Below the pieces are notes generated by a model. That model worked only from the letters and a program-made list of their open reading frames with translations, made no database searches and was not told where the DNA came from. This document shows, one piece after another, positions 34,060 to 45,214 of a DNA stretch of 64,000 bases (within the stretch, counting starts at the first letter, position 1; each line of letters begins with the position of its first letter). This stretch comes from Salvator merianae (Eukaryota > Chordata > Lepidosauria > Squamata > Teiidae). Location of the stretch: positions 4,232,435-4,296,434 of the forward strand of contig QVOM02000115.1 in the NCBI GenBank assembly GCA_003586115.2, written 5' to 3'. Position numbers and translations under genes: made by a program.

Positions 34060-34250
34060 ATTTTGCTTTTCTTTCACAGGACTCAAGGCAGTGAATGAAC
34101 ACTATTCGTCTTCTCTTATTTTCATCTCCGCAACAACCCTGGGTGATAGATTAGGCTGTGAAGCAATAAGTGGTCTAAGAGCTTTCATTGCCAAATGGGA
34201 ATTCAAACGCTCTTCCTCACTTCTCAGTTCTCTCACTTCCTTTTTATGTT
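34060..34250 (-). mobile_element. MIR-like tRNA-SINE, antisense
   Basis: The plus strand carries GGACTCAAGGCAGTGAATG, TCATCTCCGCAACAACCCTG, GGTGATAGATTAGGCTG and TGGGAATTCAAACGCTCTTC in the order expected for an inverted reptile MIR-like SINE: tail, core, then tRNA B-box region. GAATTCAAAC is the inverted B box. The A-box end has decayed. Confidence 0.6.
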
Positions 34251-35194
34251 TCATGACCATTTCATTCATGGAACTGGGGTAACCAATGTAATTTTGTAAA
34301 AAAATATGTTTGAAGAAACCCAAATAAATTGTTATTCATTCTAACATATTCAAATTGAGAATCGGTAGACTGTTGGGTTTTTTATATATATATATTTTAA
34401 ATTGTTATGTAATTTCCTGGAATCTTTATTGTTTGCGCAATTCATTTTGACAGTTTTTCTGCTCAGAAAAATTATTGCCGAATTTTTCAGCATTTAGATG
34501 TGTAACTCTTCACCTTCACGTCCTCGGTACCTTTCTGTGAGTCTGAACTTACAATGTGGAAAAACATCAGCTATTTTAAGATGCAGTGAAATTCATTTAA
34601 AATTTCTGTCATGCAGCAAAATTATACATTTTTGAAAAATTTGTGCCATGCTAATGAAATGATAATTAGTAATGGTAATTAGCATGGTAATTAGTGTTGG
34701 CTTCAGTTCCCACTGGGAAGGCTATATGGATTTATGGATTAGTTTTCCATCTAGTGTCTTGAATTGCCTCTGGGATTTTATTGCAGCCTTAAAATAATGC
34801 AGAACTAAACTGTATCTCCTGTGTATATATGTAAAACAAGTCATTCCCCTCACAGTTAGGGGAGACGGACCACAACCGTTGTAGCAGTGATCCCTTCTGA
34901 ATCATGAAAAAGCCATTTAAGCTTTCTCAGTAAAACAAGGACAGATGGCTTGTATGATGGCACTCGATCCTGTCCTTAGCCCGAGGCCTGTAGATCAAAG
35001 GCAAAAGAGGCAGGAGGCCACCTGGGCCCACACAGCATGCTTTCAGGTGCCTGAGGAAAGGACCCAGAGGAAGCCAAAGCCGGTGAAAGAAAGGCAGTCT
35101 GTTCTGTTCACTTTCAACCAAAACAAGAACGCTCACAATGGTTTGAAGTAGACAGATTGGAAAGGGATGACTTTAGGCTCTGTTTGTTGACGCC
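34251..35194. other. Unassigned AT-rich stretch
   Basis: A TATATATATATATT run lies near 34384. GGTAATTAGCATGGTAATTAG near 34673 is a short direct repeat of ATTAG-type homeodomain-like words. Nothing else is recognised. Confidence 0.3.
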
Positions 35195-35345
35195 GAGGGG
35201 GAGGCCATTGTTCTGGGGCAGAGCATCTGCTGTGCATGCAGGCAGTCCCATGTTCAGTCCCCCTCATCCTCCCATAGAAAGGCAAAGACAAAACATTTAT
35301 GTCCTGGTGCTAGGAAAGCTGTGTAGACATATCCATGCAGTCAGC
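35195..35345 (+). mobile_element. tRNA-derived SINE, sense
   Basis: GGGGCAGAGCATCTGC is the A-box region, TGTGCATGCAGGCAGTCCC the variable region and ATGTTCAGTCCCCC the B box. Body blocks CTAGGAAAGCTGTGTAGAC and CAGTCAGCAGGAG follow. It matches the family of the SINE head at 27165. Confidence 0.68.
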
Positions 35346-36221
35346 AGGAGCTGAGCACACCTCAGTGCGGGTACAAATCTCAAGTTAGTCTAAGAGCAGG
35401 GCATGAAATTAGAAGGCGCTTGTGTTTCTCTAGATCCAAGGATGGTGAATTTTACTTCTGAGAAGCTAGTTGTCTTCCAGCTTCAACTGAAACACGCTTT
35501 GCCCTGACCCTGTTGTGTACCCGCATATACATTTCCTTAGTGGAATGTATCCTCGTACTGTGATAATACTTTTTGCTTGGCCTGATGGAAGATGCAAGTA
35601 GATATATACGTGAGTGTAGAAACCTCTTGACTTCTGCATAGCTGCAATGCTGCCTCGTATGCAATGTCACTTCTCTACACATTCTCTAGCTCTTCCTACA
35701 CTTGGCACGTGGCCTTTGAAGGGCTGCCTATGAAGGAACATGGCTAAGAAGAGGGGAAAAAAGGATTCTCTATCTCTGTCCAGGGCAGAAGAATTTTGTA
35801 GATTCCAAAAGATGTCTGTCTGTGTATTGGAGAAGCAGTTCTGAAACCAAAAGCCACTTCTGTCTCATATTTCTTCTTCTTCTTCTTCATATTTTGAGAA
35901 TGTAGGTGTAGATCTGAATTGGCATGAGATGAGAATCAACCCTCCTAGAGCATTTATGTATGCAAGCGAAGGGGGAAGCTGATTAGTGATGGGGCTAATG
36001 GAAACAGGAAACTGGCTTGTATGCTGAACCATTTCCCCACTTGCAAAATCTTGGCCCTTAATCTCTCTCATCTAAGCTTCTGGATCTCTGCTGTGGACCA
36101 AAATCTGGTTTGTGGAGGGTAAAGTGAGGATACCAGTGGGAGCTTCAATCTTCCCCTGTTGCAAAGCCTTTGATTTTGCTTCCAATGATTCTGCCTAGCA
36201 AGAATCTTTGCTAGGAAAGGA
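35346..36221. other. Unassigned stretch
   Basis: A short (TTC)n run lies at about 35871-35888. No gene or repeat family is recognised. Confidence 0.3.
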
Positions 36222-36236
36222 GAAAGGAAAGAAGGA

Positions 36237-36288
<52 letters not shown>
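36222..36288. repeat. (GAAA)n microsatellite
   Basis: Tandem GAAA units, giving the Phe/Leu/Ser-rich minus-strand ORF across 36068-36385. Confidence 0.95.
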
Positions 36289-36639
36289 GCCACCTGAGAG
36301 AGACTGCTGAGGTGAAAATGTTAAGGGAAGCATTGCTTTCTTCCTTTCCAGAAAGAAGCTGTTTGGCTCCCTCGTTAGTTGGCATTAGTATTTGAGGGAT
36401 TTAGTATTTAAAAAGCCTAGTATGAAAGAAGCTGTAAACCTTTTTATTGTTAAAGTGAAGAAGGAGGGAAGACAAGAAGTTATTTGTTCTGTTGATAAGG
36501 AGCAACATTTGTATGGTTAACGCTTTTACCTGAAGAAGCTTAGTAAAATTGAGTCAGGCTTGGAAGCTTCCAGACTCTTTATTGTTACTTACCTGTTAAT
36601 GTCTGAATGGTATGATGTCAGAGCTTTCATTCTTTGTGA

Positions 36640-36900
36640 TTCACCTTGTGGCAAATCCATTAAAATGCTAAGGCAGCTCACAAGTTATACTGAATTAATC
36701 AAATGGGGGGAAATGGAAATTAAAGCATAATTATACTGTTATACTATAATTGCAGGTACAAAATGCATTAAAGACAGTAAAAATATGATACTATCAAAAG
36801 TACAATATTATAAGCTCCCTCAGAACAAGTACAAATAAACTGGAACCTAAAGCTAAAGAAGGGGAGACGTGGGCCAGAATTTGAAAACCCTTTGACTCAC
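36640..36900 (-). mobile_element. Possible CR1/L2-type LINE tail, antisense
   Basis: AATGCTAAGGCAGCTCACAAG followed by AT-rich spacer and A-rich CAGTAAAAATATG resembles the inverted 3' UTR of the LINE tails at 3845 and 5740, but the match is weak. Confidence 0.3.
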
Positions 36901-38409
36901 ATTAAGAGGGGAGGGTGTAGCAGAAACAAGCACACACCAAAGAATCAGGTAGTAGCTACAATAGGTAGTTCAGTTCTTCTAGTCTTCTGCTTCTCAGTCT
37001 TCGTTTTTTTTTATAATCTCAAATGAGTTTCAAATGCCCATGCCTTTGTCTGTGTATAACAAGAAGATTATATAGGGCTGTTTTTAAGTTTTGTTATTTT
37101 CTTTGCGGCAACTATGCATTGAAGGGAACTGCTTCAGGCAGAAGCTTTCTTAGCTGTATATGCATATGCATTCTTCACTCTACACTTTCTGAAATGATTT
37201 TATTCCTCACTTGCCTTTTGATCCAGAAGTATGCCTCAGGTGGTTCCCATAAAGCCACCATGATTTGTTCATGGGGAGCAGCAGGGACAGAAAGTCAATA
37301 AAGAAATAAGTAATCAGTACTCTCCAATAACATAATGATTGAATTAGCTCGCGTAGAAGCATCTGATCATTGCCATATAACAAAAAATATGCTACTTTCC
37401 TGTATTCTCTAGATGTGAAATGGGATGTTTAAAATGACTCTCATGCAGTTTCGCCAACTCATTTACATTCTTGTGTGGCACTTTCCAAGGTCCTGAAAAT
37501 TCCTTGAAAATCAAGGTAGAGGAAAAATAGGCACTGCAGAATTTGGACTGAATAAGAAAAGAAACCATAGAAATTTCTGTTTCTTTACTGTTCTGGAAAA
37601 CTTCAAAGGTAAAGATTTATTATATACAATATTAATGCATAAGTGTGTTTCCACAACAATGGCAGTGAAGCAGTAAGGATGTGGATTTTCAGAGTTGTGT
37701 TCATATGTTCCTGCATCAAATTGACGGCTGCCCCAGGTTTTAGGCAGGAATGCCACTGAAAGAATGGTTTGGGGCACTCCACATTAGACACTTTGGACAT
37801 TGAACCTAGATGTGGATTATAACAAGAAATTTCCATGTCTTCTGAGGTGGGCAAAGCCCTCCTTCTCCTAAATCTGCAGCAAATCTTGCTGCTTGAATAC
37901 TTGAGTCACTGGGTATATAACCTGATGAGAGATGGCCATTCTCTGCTGTGCTTTGTCAACAAATCACAACCATCTTTTGAGCTGGATGCCAATCATCCCC
38001 TTGTCTCTTTGGAGTTCCTGTTGGAGAAGAAAAAGGCTTACCATGGGAGTTGAAAGAAAAGAAAAATACAAGCACCTAAAGGTTTAAGAATCCAAAGACT
38101 TTGCATTGCCTTCCAAGGATTCATCTGCCATCACAATGACTCTAGGCATTTCCCACAGAAATGTTCATGCTTCCTCTTCTCTTGCACAGCAGGCTTTAAT
38201 TTTTTTTTTTTTTTTTTTAAATTCCACATAGGAAGATTCACATATATAGGGTAAACAAAGTTCGATTTAATGTGATATCTGGATTTTTCTAAAGTATGTA
38301 AACTAACTCCAGTGTTTCTAAACCTTCCTCACAGACTTACTATGGCTCAACATTTTTGTGCATTTGTTTTCCTGCCATACTAACCCTGTAGGGATGGTTT
38401 AGAAATATC
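36901..38409. other. Unassigned stretch with poly-T tract
   Basis: A T run lies at about 38199-38218. Short motif-free ORFs only. Confidence 0.35.
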
Positions 38410-39006
38410 GGGTCTTTTCGCACTGAGCTCTGTAGTCCGTTCCCAGTAGTTGGCTTTGGACCGGAGAGGTTGAAGAACGCTGGCTGCCCTTCACACTCCC
38501 AGCCAGAGGAACGGACCCGAAGTTGACCAGCAGAGGGAACAGTGTGAATGGCAGCCGCTAGTTCGGTACCGCACTCCGTACCATCGAGCTCCGCTTCATA
38601 ACCAGAGGGCTCCTTACGGAGCTGGCTTCATAACGGCAGCTAGGTTGCCATGCCCAAAGGGCTATCCTGGGCACGAAGCTTCGTACCGGGGTGTGAAGCT
38701 TCGTACCGAGGTGTGAAGCTTCGTACCGGGGTGTGACGTTTCGGACCACGCATGCGCAGCCGCGCCAGCCACGCCCGGCCGCCATTTCAAACGCCGACGG
38801 GAGTGCGAAAGCACCGTGCCCAATCTTCGCTCCATCACGCAGGTCGGAATGAAGACAATCTTTTACTTGTCTAGCCTTACCCAGGATCAGGTACGAATCG
38901 GGTATGATGTGGTTTGGATCGGGTGAGGCGCGCACCCGTGGCAGTGCGAAAGCTCCATTCCAGCGAACGGACAAGAACGTTCCACCGCCGTAGTGCGAAA
39001 AGGCCC
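38410..39006. mobile_element. 597-bp CpG-rich MITE with triplicated internal repeat
   Basis: It starts GGGTCTTTTCGCACTGAG and ends TAGTGCGAAAAGGCCC. The flanks are ATC and ATT, a near-match 3-bp duplication. CpG density is far above the surroundings. A unit around GTGTGAAGCTTCGTACCGG repeats three times at about 38675-38735. GTGCGAAA-type subterminal motifs recur inside (about 38806 and 38944). The 138-codon minus-strand ORF has no domain and comes from the GC-rich composition. The end sequence ties it to the other GGGCC-type MITEs. Confidence 0.85.
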
Positions 39007-40105
39007 ATTGTAACTAGTTTGCACGTAGCCCCCATTCAATTATTTGAGTCTTTTATTTGTGAAGAGAGAAAAGAAAAGTGTGAAGTGAATGTTTTGATTT
39101 CATTGCCATTTTATTCTGAGAACATTGTTTTCTCTTTATCTGCTTGCCATTGCATTTCGTTTTCATTTTGCGTATTAATAAATCTGGGTTCTTCAGTCTA
39201 TTTGTTGCAGCGCTCCGCATTCCTTTCCTCCCAACACACAAGAACTGGGTTTAAGAGAAAAAAAGAAAATATGTTTTGAAACCCACCACCATGCTGGGGG
39301 CGGGGGGAAGAGAGCTGAAGATGCTGGTTGATGAGGAAGGTGACACTGCTTTTAGGGCTGTGCAGGCTGGACAGCCAGGGGACGAAGCCCACGGTGCCAG
39401 TCTATCATCCAGCTGCAGTCAGCCCCCAAGAAAAGCCCTATTTTATGTAAAGGAGTTGACTGCAGTGTAAACAGCAATTACCCACATTTAATGTGGGTTT
39501 CTCTTAAAAATGAAGATGGGGAAAAAGCATGGAGGGAAGATATCTTATGTTTTTTTGTGTGAAAAACATGAATCTTGCCTGCCTAAGATAAAGCCTGTTG
39601 TGGGACTTAACAGTGTAGAGTGGGACAAAAATGGAGGGAAAGAAAATACTTGAAAGGGAAATTCTTGATCTTTTAACCAAAATATGTAACTTGTCATTAA
39701 GCTCACGTTCTGTACCAATGGACCAGGAAGGTTGTTCGTACAGCATCCAACTAGGGGTTGATCTTGGTGTGCTAAGGAGGATGAGAACATTGCGGGGAAG
39801 CTACATAAATTCTTTGCTTCCGTCTTCATGGTGGAAAATGCAGGTTGATCTGTCATTTTGCCCCTGTTATTCAGTCAGTTCTTTTACATAATAGAATATG
39901 ATAGCACAGTTTTAATTTTGTTGAGTTTATTTTATTGTTATGTATTGTTGATTTTAGTGTAGCTTAAATTTTTATTTTTAGTTTTTTGTTCTGTAAACAG
40001 TCCTAAGAACTTTAGATGTTGGGTGGCTATGTAAATATAGTAAATAAAACCTGTACAAACACCATACGGATGGGCAGGGAGCTGCCCAGTGGATCCAACT
40101 GGGGA
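39007..40105. other. Unassigned stretch
   Basis: No repeat or gene is recognised. Overlapping ORFs of 86, 103 and 80 codons around 39500-39890 are on opposite strands and motif-free. Confidence 0.3.
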
Positions 40106-40456
40106 CAGTGATCCCATTCTAAGGTGGAATGGACCATGCAGCTTGGACACTGTCTGCCCTGTGGGGCTCTAGACTTGAATACCAGCAGGATACCAGCATT
40201 CACACTGTGAATGCTGGTATCCTGCTTCCGAACTTTCCCACGACAGTGGCCAGGAAGCGTCTGGCTGCTGCCATGGCGACCGGCAGTGTTGTGGATCATG
40301 CAGGCACATGCAAGCATGGCTGTGCTCCCACACCCGGAAGCGTGTGTGAATGAGCTTTGTGGGGAGGAAATAGCTGCTCCTGGTCAAGTTGTGGAGTACA
40401 ATTTAGTGCTCCACAGCTAGTTGTGATTGGGAGCAGCTTAAACTGTGAAAAGCCCC
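40106..40456. mobile_element. MITE of the GGGCCTGTTTGCACTT class, copy 2 (inverted, end decayed)
   Basis: The right end reads AACTGTGAAAAGCCCC, a worn version of the class terminus. The left part carries ATCCCATTCTAAGGTGGAA, matching the subterminal block of the 142-bp hairpin at 2986, but the true terminus is missing. Inside are GGCCAGGAAGCG, a TGTGGAGTACAA...GTGCTCCACA stem, and a perfect palindrome at 40186-40224. Confidence 0.75.
40186..40224. repeat. Perfect 39-bp palindrome (19-bp arms, 1-base centre)
   Basis: CAGGATACCAGCATTCACA at 40186-40204 is followed by a single C and then its exact reverse complement at 40206-40224. The same region is a palindrome with mismatches in copies at 27294, 50958 and 54604, so the structure is a family feature that happens to be perfect here. 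Confidence 0.97.
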
Positions 40457-40699
40457 CCTTGTCTAAGGTTTTCTCCTGGCTTCTAGTCTCCATCCTCCTG
40501 CAGGTAAAAGCCTCTGTGTGAAAGACCTGCCTTGGACTGGGCCTAAACTGCCACATGCTCTGCAAGGAAGAACTATGCTTGCTATGTGTGTGTTTGAGAA
40601 ATTTCTCTTATTCTTTTTGTTTGGATTTTATCTTTAAATGTACTTTATATTACATCATATATTGATAGGTGATGACTGTATCTTGCTTTCTGTTCTGTT

Positions 40700-40790
40700 C
40701 GATAATTTCTATGCATTTTGCTAATTGCTTGCAAACCACCTCGAGAATATCATAAAAAGATGATATACAAATAAATTGCTGCTGCTGCTA
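40700..40790 (+). mobile_element. CR1/L2-type LINE 3' end, sense
   Basis: CTTGCAAACCACCTCGAGAA followed by GATGATATACAAATAAATTG is the usual sense 3' end of reptile CR1/L2-like LINEs, and it runs into a GCTGCTGCT stretch. Only the last bases are present. Confidence 0.5.
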
Positions 40791-41099
40791 TGATTCTGCA
40801 GGAGAAATAACAACTTGAATTATTAATAATTACAAGGTTCAAAATCTGAGGTTTTCAGTTTGCTGGATTTTCATTAACTGTTACGCGATGGATACAGTTT
40901 GTCAATGCTGTGGAAAGCCAGATGATAGCCAGATGGACATTTGACTTGATTCAGAACTCCCTCCCTCCCTCCCTCTTCTCCTCTCTTTAATTCCTTTCTA
41001 TGGCAATTTGCCTTTCTAGCATAAGTATTCTTTGCGTGATACCATATAGTACAACATTACTTTTAAATGCTGCAACCTAAAGAAGCTGAGCAAGCAGCT

Positions 41100-41270
41100 G
41101 TGTTTATTTATTTGTGTACTTGTATTCTGCCTACTTAATAATGACTTGAAGGAGCTAACAAGAGGCAATTAAAACATTAAAAGAAGAAGGGGAGAAAATC
41201 CTACCAATATAAATAAAAAACAATGCAATGACCAGCTGCAATACTGAAGAGAAGGAAACTCCAGTTTGTA
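41100..41270 (-). mobile_element. CR1/L2-type LINE 3' tail, antisense
   Basis: TTTATTTATTTGTGTACTTG, TTCTGCCTACTTAATAATG, then A-rich CAATTAAAACATTAAAAG correspond to an inverted LINE 3' UTR like those at 5740 and 41298. Confidence 0.55.
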
Positions 41271-41297
41271 TACTGGGAGGATGGGACACTTTGGAGA

Positions 41298-41640
41298 TCC
41301 TGCTTATTTATTTATTTGATTTATATACTGTGGGTTTGCAGAGGTTTACAAGGAATAGAACAAAAACACAACATTGCAGATAAAAATAAATAGCGGTCAC
41401 TCAGTTTAAACACCATTGAAAGAAGAGGTGAAAAAGTGTATTTTTAGTAGTTTTTATAAGTCCTCAGTGATGGAGCTGCTTGAATTTCTGTTGATAGAGC
41501 ATTCCAGAGAGTGTGGGCTACAACTGAACTAGCTCTCTTCCTGGTCCTTGGTCCAGATACAATTTAGTACTCAAGTACTCTGAGATCTAACAAAGGAGCT
41601 AAGCATACAGGATGCATGGCAGAGATTGTAGCCATGTGCT
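41298..41640 (-). mobile_element. CR1/L2-type LINE 3' UTR, antisense
   Basis: TTATTTATTTATTTGATTTA, GTGGGTTTGCAGAGGTTTAC, AAGAGGTGAAAAAGTGTA, GCATTCCAGAGAGTGTGGGC and CTAGCTCTCTTCCTGGTC follow the order of inverted reptile LINE 3' UTRs. No coding remains. It lies less than 40 bases from the previous tail, so two insertions are adjacent or one was duplicated. Confidence 0.6.
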
Positions 41641-42109
41641 TCCCAGAATCTCCTACTTTGAAAGTGAAGTGCCAACTAAGGTACAGACATTATATGAATA
41701 CTGTGCAAGTGGCATATTAATGGCATTCAGGCTGGAAGTACAGATTTATGATCAGAAAACCTGAGATTTCTGTATCGGGTTATATCAAAGAGCCAAAAAT
41801 ATTCTTTTGAAATACAAGCCTATATTCTGGCAAGAAAGGAAAAGATTGCAAAACAAGTTGTTTGTCTGCAGAGCAGAAGTTGAGGAAATCTGCATTTGCA
41901 AAGGATGGCCAGCTAGGAAATATTCTATTTATCTCAGCAAGTACAACTGTGAATGAATTCTGTGAGGAAAACAAGGCACTAAAGACTAAAAGCTATTTGG
42001 CAACCCAGATCAACCTTTATTTACAGTAAATATCAAAGAGGTCTTTATCTGGAATGTTGGATAGGGTTAATGCATTCAGACTGAACCTATTGTTCCTAGT
42101 CCGATTGGA

Positions 42110-42830
42110 TCATTGTCTGCAGTGAAGCCAAGTCATCAACTCGGATGTATAATCAAAATCCTCTCTGTTCTGAAGCCAAAACACCCTGAATCACTCCTTT
42201 GTTCCTTTTCCCGCTATTCCACTAGCCCCTCCTTCATCATTCACCTCTATGGAACCTCCAGCCCCTGTCCCATAGGTTGTACCTTCTCCTTGTTTAATTT
42301 TACCATTTATTTTCCTATCTGGAGATTGTCATTCACCTGTATGGAACCTCCAGCCCCCGCTCCGTGGGCTGGACTGTAGTGGCAAAGTCTCTGCCCCCAG
42401 ATTTAGAGCATATAAAAATCAGACAGCAGGAGCAGCTCTCTCTCTCCTTCCCTGATCCAGCAAAGAAGTTCTCCCAGTCCGGTTTCATCTCATCTGCCTG
42501 AACTGTGCTCCCAAATCTGTTTCATATCAGCAAGGGCAAAAACCAACTGCTTCTTCCTGTTCCCTTTCTAACTGCCAAAGTTTACCCTGGATATTTTTCC
42601 TGTGCCAAGCTTATTTAGTTTGCCTTGTGCCTATGTCATTCACTGGGATTCACTTTTGCTTGTATTTTTGATCTATTTGAAGTGTTCTGTGCAGTGCCCA
42701 CCAGAGATTTCCATTTTCCTCTTTTGATGCTGTTCTCTTAATAAAAACTCTTTTATCAAAGAAACTGCCTTTTGGAGTCTATCTTGCCTGTTGCTTGTAT
42801 TGTTTTAACGGCGTACTTGCCAATTTATTG
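42110..42830 (+). mobile_element. Solo LTR, sense
   Basis: A U3-like region carries a TATA box (CATATAAAA, about 42410) followed 330 bases later by a polyadenylation signal AATAAAA at 42740. The following GAAACTGCCTTTTGGAGTC and TTGCCTGTTGC are U5-like. Within U3 a block of about 45 bp (TCATTCACCTCTATGGAACC onwards) is repeated at 42329, a 92-base offset. No internal coding part adjoins, so it is a solo LTR or LTR fragment. Ends and target duplication are not resolved; the family (gypsy or endogenous retrovirus) is unknown. Confidence 0.62.
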
Positions 42831-42924
42831 TTATTAATACCACAGAGTGCTAAAGATCTCATTGGGGTTCATGGTTAGACTAGCTAATTTTCACACATAA
42901 TGTATATGTCTAGACCATGACTGG

Positions 42925-43125
42925 TAACAAGATGGACTTGGACATATCCAGAAGCTGAACTATGTAGATCTTTATACGTCAAGACCAACAGTTTGAATTG
43001 GACTTGGAGGCAGATAGGTAACCAGTGCAGCAACTGGCACAAAGGAGTCACCCTGTCATATTTTCTGTGGTTAGTTGGCACATAGGATGCTGCATTTTGG
43101 ACCAGCTGAAGCTTCTGAGTCATCT
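42925..43125 (-). mobile_element. CR1/L2-clade LINE RT C-terminal fragment, antisense
   Basis: A minus-strand frame reads KLQLVQNAASYV, then RVTPLCQLLHWLPICLQVQF and KLLVLTYKDL, the C-terminal reverse-transcriptase wording of CR1/L2 LINEs. Without the full catalytic core this is a truncated pseudogene. Confidence 0.82.
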
Positions 43126-43170
43126 TCTAAAGTAGTGGTATACAAATGGCTTCAATAAATAAATAAATGA
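43126..43170 (+). mobile_element. CR1/L2-type LINE terminus, sense
   Basis: GTGGTATACAAATGGCTTC followed by AATAAATAAATAAATGA is a sense LINE end with its tandem AATA tail, abutting the antisense fragment. Confidence 0.45.
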
Positions 43171-43231
43171 TAGAATGTGCTACGTTAGTCCAATCCTATG
43201 TGTCTTGCCTTGAGTTCTTTCCCTCTCTTTT

Positions 43232-43239
<8 letters not shown>

Positions 43240-43281
<42 letters not shown>
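43240..43281. repeat. (CA)n microsatellite
   Basis: About 20 uninterrupted CA units; two His/Thr-repeat ORFs read through it. Confidence 0.98.
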
Positions 43282-43282
<1 letters not shown>

Positions 43283-43573
43283 TTTATATTCAAGTATTTT
43301 GGATCAATTATCTTCTTTTCACTTTACAGCAGCATCCCAGTCTACATTACCCCCTTCTAAATCAAGGTGAAGATGATTTATTGATGGATTAATACATCAA
43401 AGGTGTCTGGGAAAAAGCGTTTGTGTTTTTCTTTTCTAATTCACCCTTCCCCACAAACTCCTGGGCTGCTCTTCCACCTTGCACAATGAGCTCATCTTTC
43501 ATCATCATCTTTTACTTCCATGTTCTTTTTGCCCTGCTTTGTGTCTTGGGGATTTCTATAGAGATGGAAATAA

Positions 43574-43597
43574 TTTTTTTTTTTTTTTTTTTTTTTA
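43574..43597. repeat. Poly-T tract
   Basis: An uninterrupted run of more than 20 T; no parent retrocopy is recognised. Confidence 0.92.
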
Positions 43598-43829
43598 GTC
43601 ATCAACATTCTCTGCTCCATTTTTTACTGGACATTTGATGAGTTGAGGACATTCTAGGGTTAGTCACTCTCAGGTCAGTCTGTATACAGCCATCTTTGTA
43701 AGGACATTTCCTTATGACATGTCAGGAAAGAACTTGTATCTAAATGATTAAAAAGTTCCCTTATTGTCCTGGAACACACTAAGGAGCCAGGGTAAGGCTA
43801 AGGGTAAAGATTCATGGTTAGGGAAGGGA

Positions 43830-44440
43830 TCATACCTTCAAATTAACTAGACTGTTGATCCTGCTTCCTATTTCAGTGCCTTCTAATTTTCTTGACCATG
43901 GTATCAGATCACCTGCTAAGTTGGGAATGAGAGGAACTGTGTTGCAGTGGCTCAGCTCCTATTTATGAGGGCAATCTCAGAAAGAAATGTTGGAAGAAAG
44001 TGCTTCTGTACCCTGGTAGCTAGACTGTGGCATGCCACAGGGTGTTATTTTGTCACCAATGCTATTCAAATCTATATGAAGCCACTGAGATCAGTCATCA
44101 GGAGTTTTGGAGTAAGGTATCACTAATATGTTGATGAGACCGAGCTCTGTTTCTCCTTAACATCTCAATTGGGGGAGCCTTTGAATGTCCCGAATTCGTA
44201 CCTGGATGTAGTGATGAGTTGGATGAGGGCCAATAAACTGAGTTTGAATCCTAACTGAGACTCTGGGGATAGGAAGTTCCCAAGTTCAGGAATCAGGAAT
44301 TTTGCCTGATCTAGATGGAGTTGCTCTTCCTCAGAGGAAGTGGGTACTATAATACCTTTAGGTGCTGTTACTGTTATACCTTGTAGGTAGCTGCTGAAAA
44401 CTTGTTTTTCACCTAGGCATTCCCAGTGTGAATGTGTATC
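43830..44440 (+). mobile_element. CR1/L2-clade LINE reverse-transcriptase fragment, sense
   Basis: Plus-strand frames with stops and shifts preserve the central RT: a SQLLFMRAISERN-like block, a CHATGCYFVTNAIQIYMKPL-like stretch corresponding to GVPQGS..SP.LFNIYMKPL, then SFGVRYH and YVDETELCFS where the family has YADDTQLY. The catalytic YADD is thus YVDE, with the second aspartate lost. MRANKLSLNPN follows. The 3' part near 44270-44440 is deleted or unreadable. Confidence 0.85.
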
Positions 44441-45214
44441 TTATGTTTATATGCTAAACATCTTTGGAAGTTTTTTAAAACGATGAAATGGAATATAAAA
44501 AAATTAAATATATGGAAAAAAGGAAACATTTGAAAAAAATGAAAGACAGGGAAGTGGAAGCAATGATGAGCAATGGAAGCAAGAAAGATGTAAAGATATA
44601 GGCAGAACACAGTAGAATTAGCCCCAGCTAAGTGCCGGTAAACACCAGTTAGCCACGAAGCTTTTCTTATGGCTTTCACTGGGAATCTAATGACTAAAGT
44701 GCCCTTGTGTGAATCTCTTCTTTGATGATATTTAGAAAAATAATTGTCTGAAAAGAATGATGTCTTTGTATGGATTGTGCTCTCTGGGACAGTCAATAAT
44801 ATCAATAAGTGAATTTAGAAGCTGTAAGTTTAGCTGGTGCCCATGACTGAATCAGATATGCAAATAGACCTGCTCAGTTGGTAAAATGCCTGAAAGTGCT
44901 TATTTTTCAAATTTGATCTGATTCAGTTCTGCTTCTTGCTCCCACAGCAGACTCCTGTGCTACCCGCACCTTCAGCTCAGCTCAGTTGCCCTTTTGGCAC
45001 TGTAACATTCTCAGGTCTGTTAGAATCTTGAAGGTTGCTGCAGAGACAGTTTCCATGGCATCCGGGAATTCTCAGCACTGGATTTTCAGCAGCAACTGCT
45101 TGTCTGAATGGAAGTGTCCTCTAATTTTCTTCTGTACAATAATTGTAGATAGCTTATTAGAGGCCAGCTCTGTCAATTTTAGGAGTCTGGAAGAACCCAT
45201 GACCACATTTATTT
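44441..45214. other. Unassigned stretch
   Basis: No domain or repeat recognised; a 130-codon minus-strand frame is Phe/His-rich by composition only. Confidence 0.3.

Noticed and set aside
38558..38974. 138-codon minus-strand ORF in GC-rich DNA
   Set aside because: It lies wholly inside the 597-bp non-autonomous transposon and has no transposase motif.
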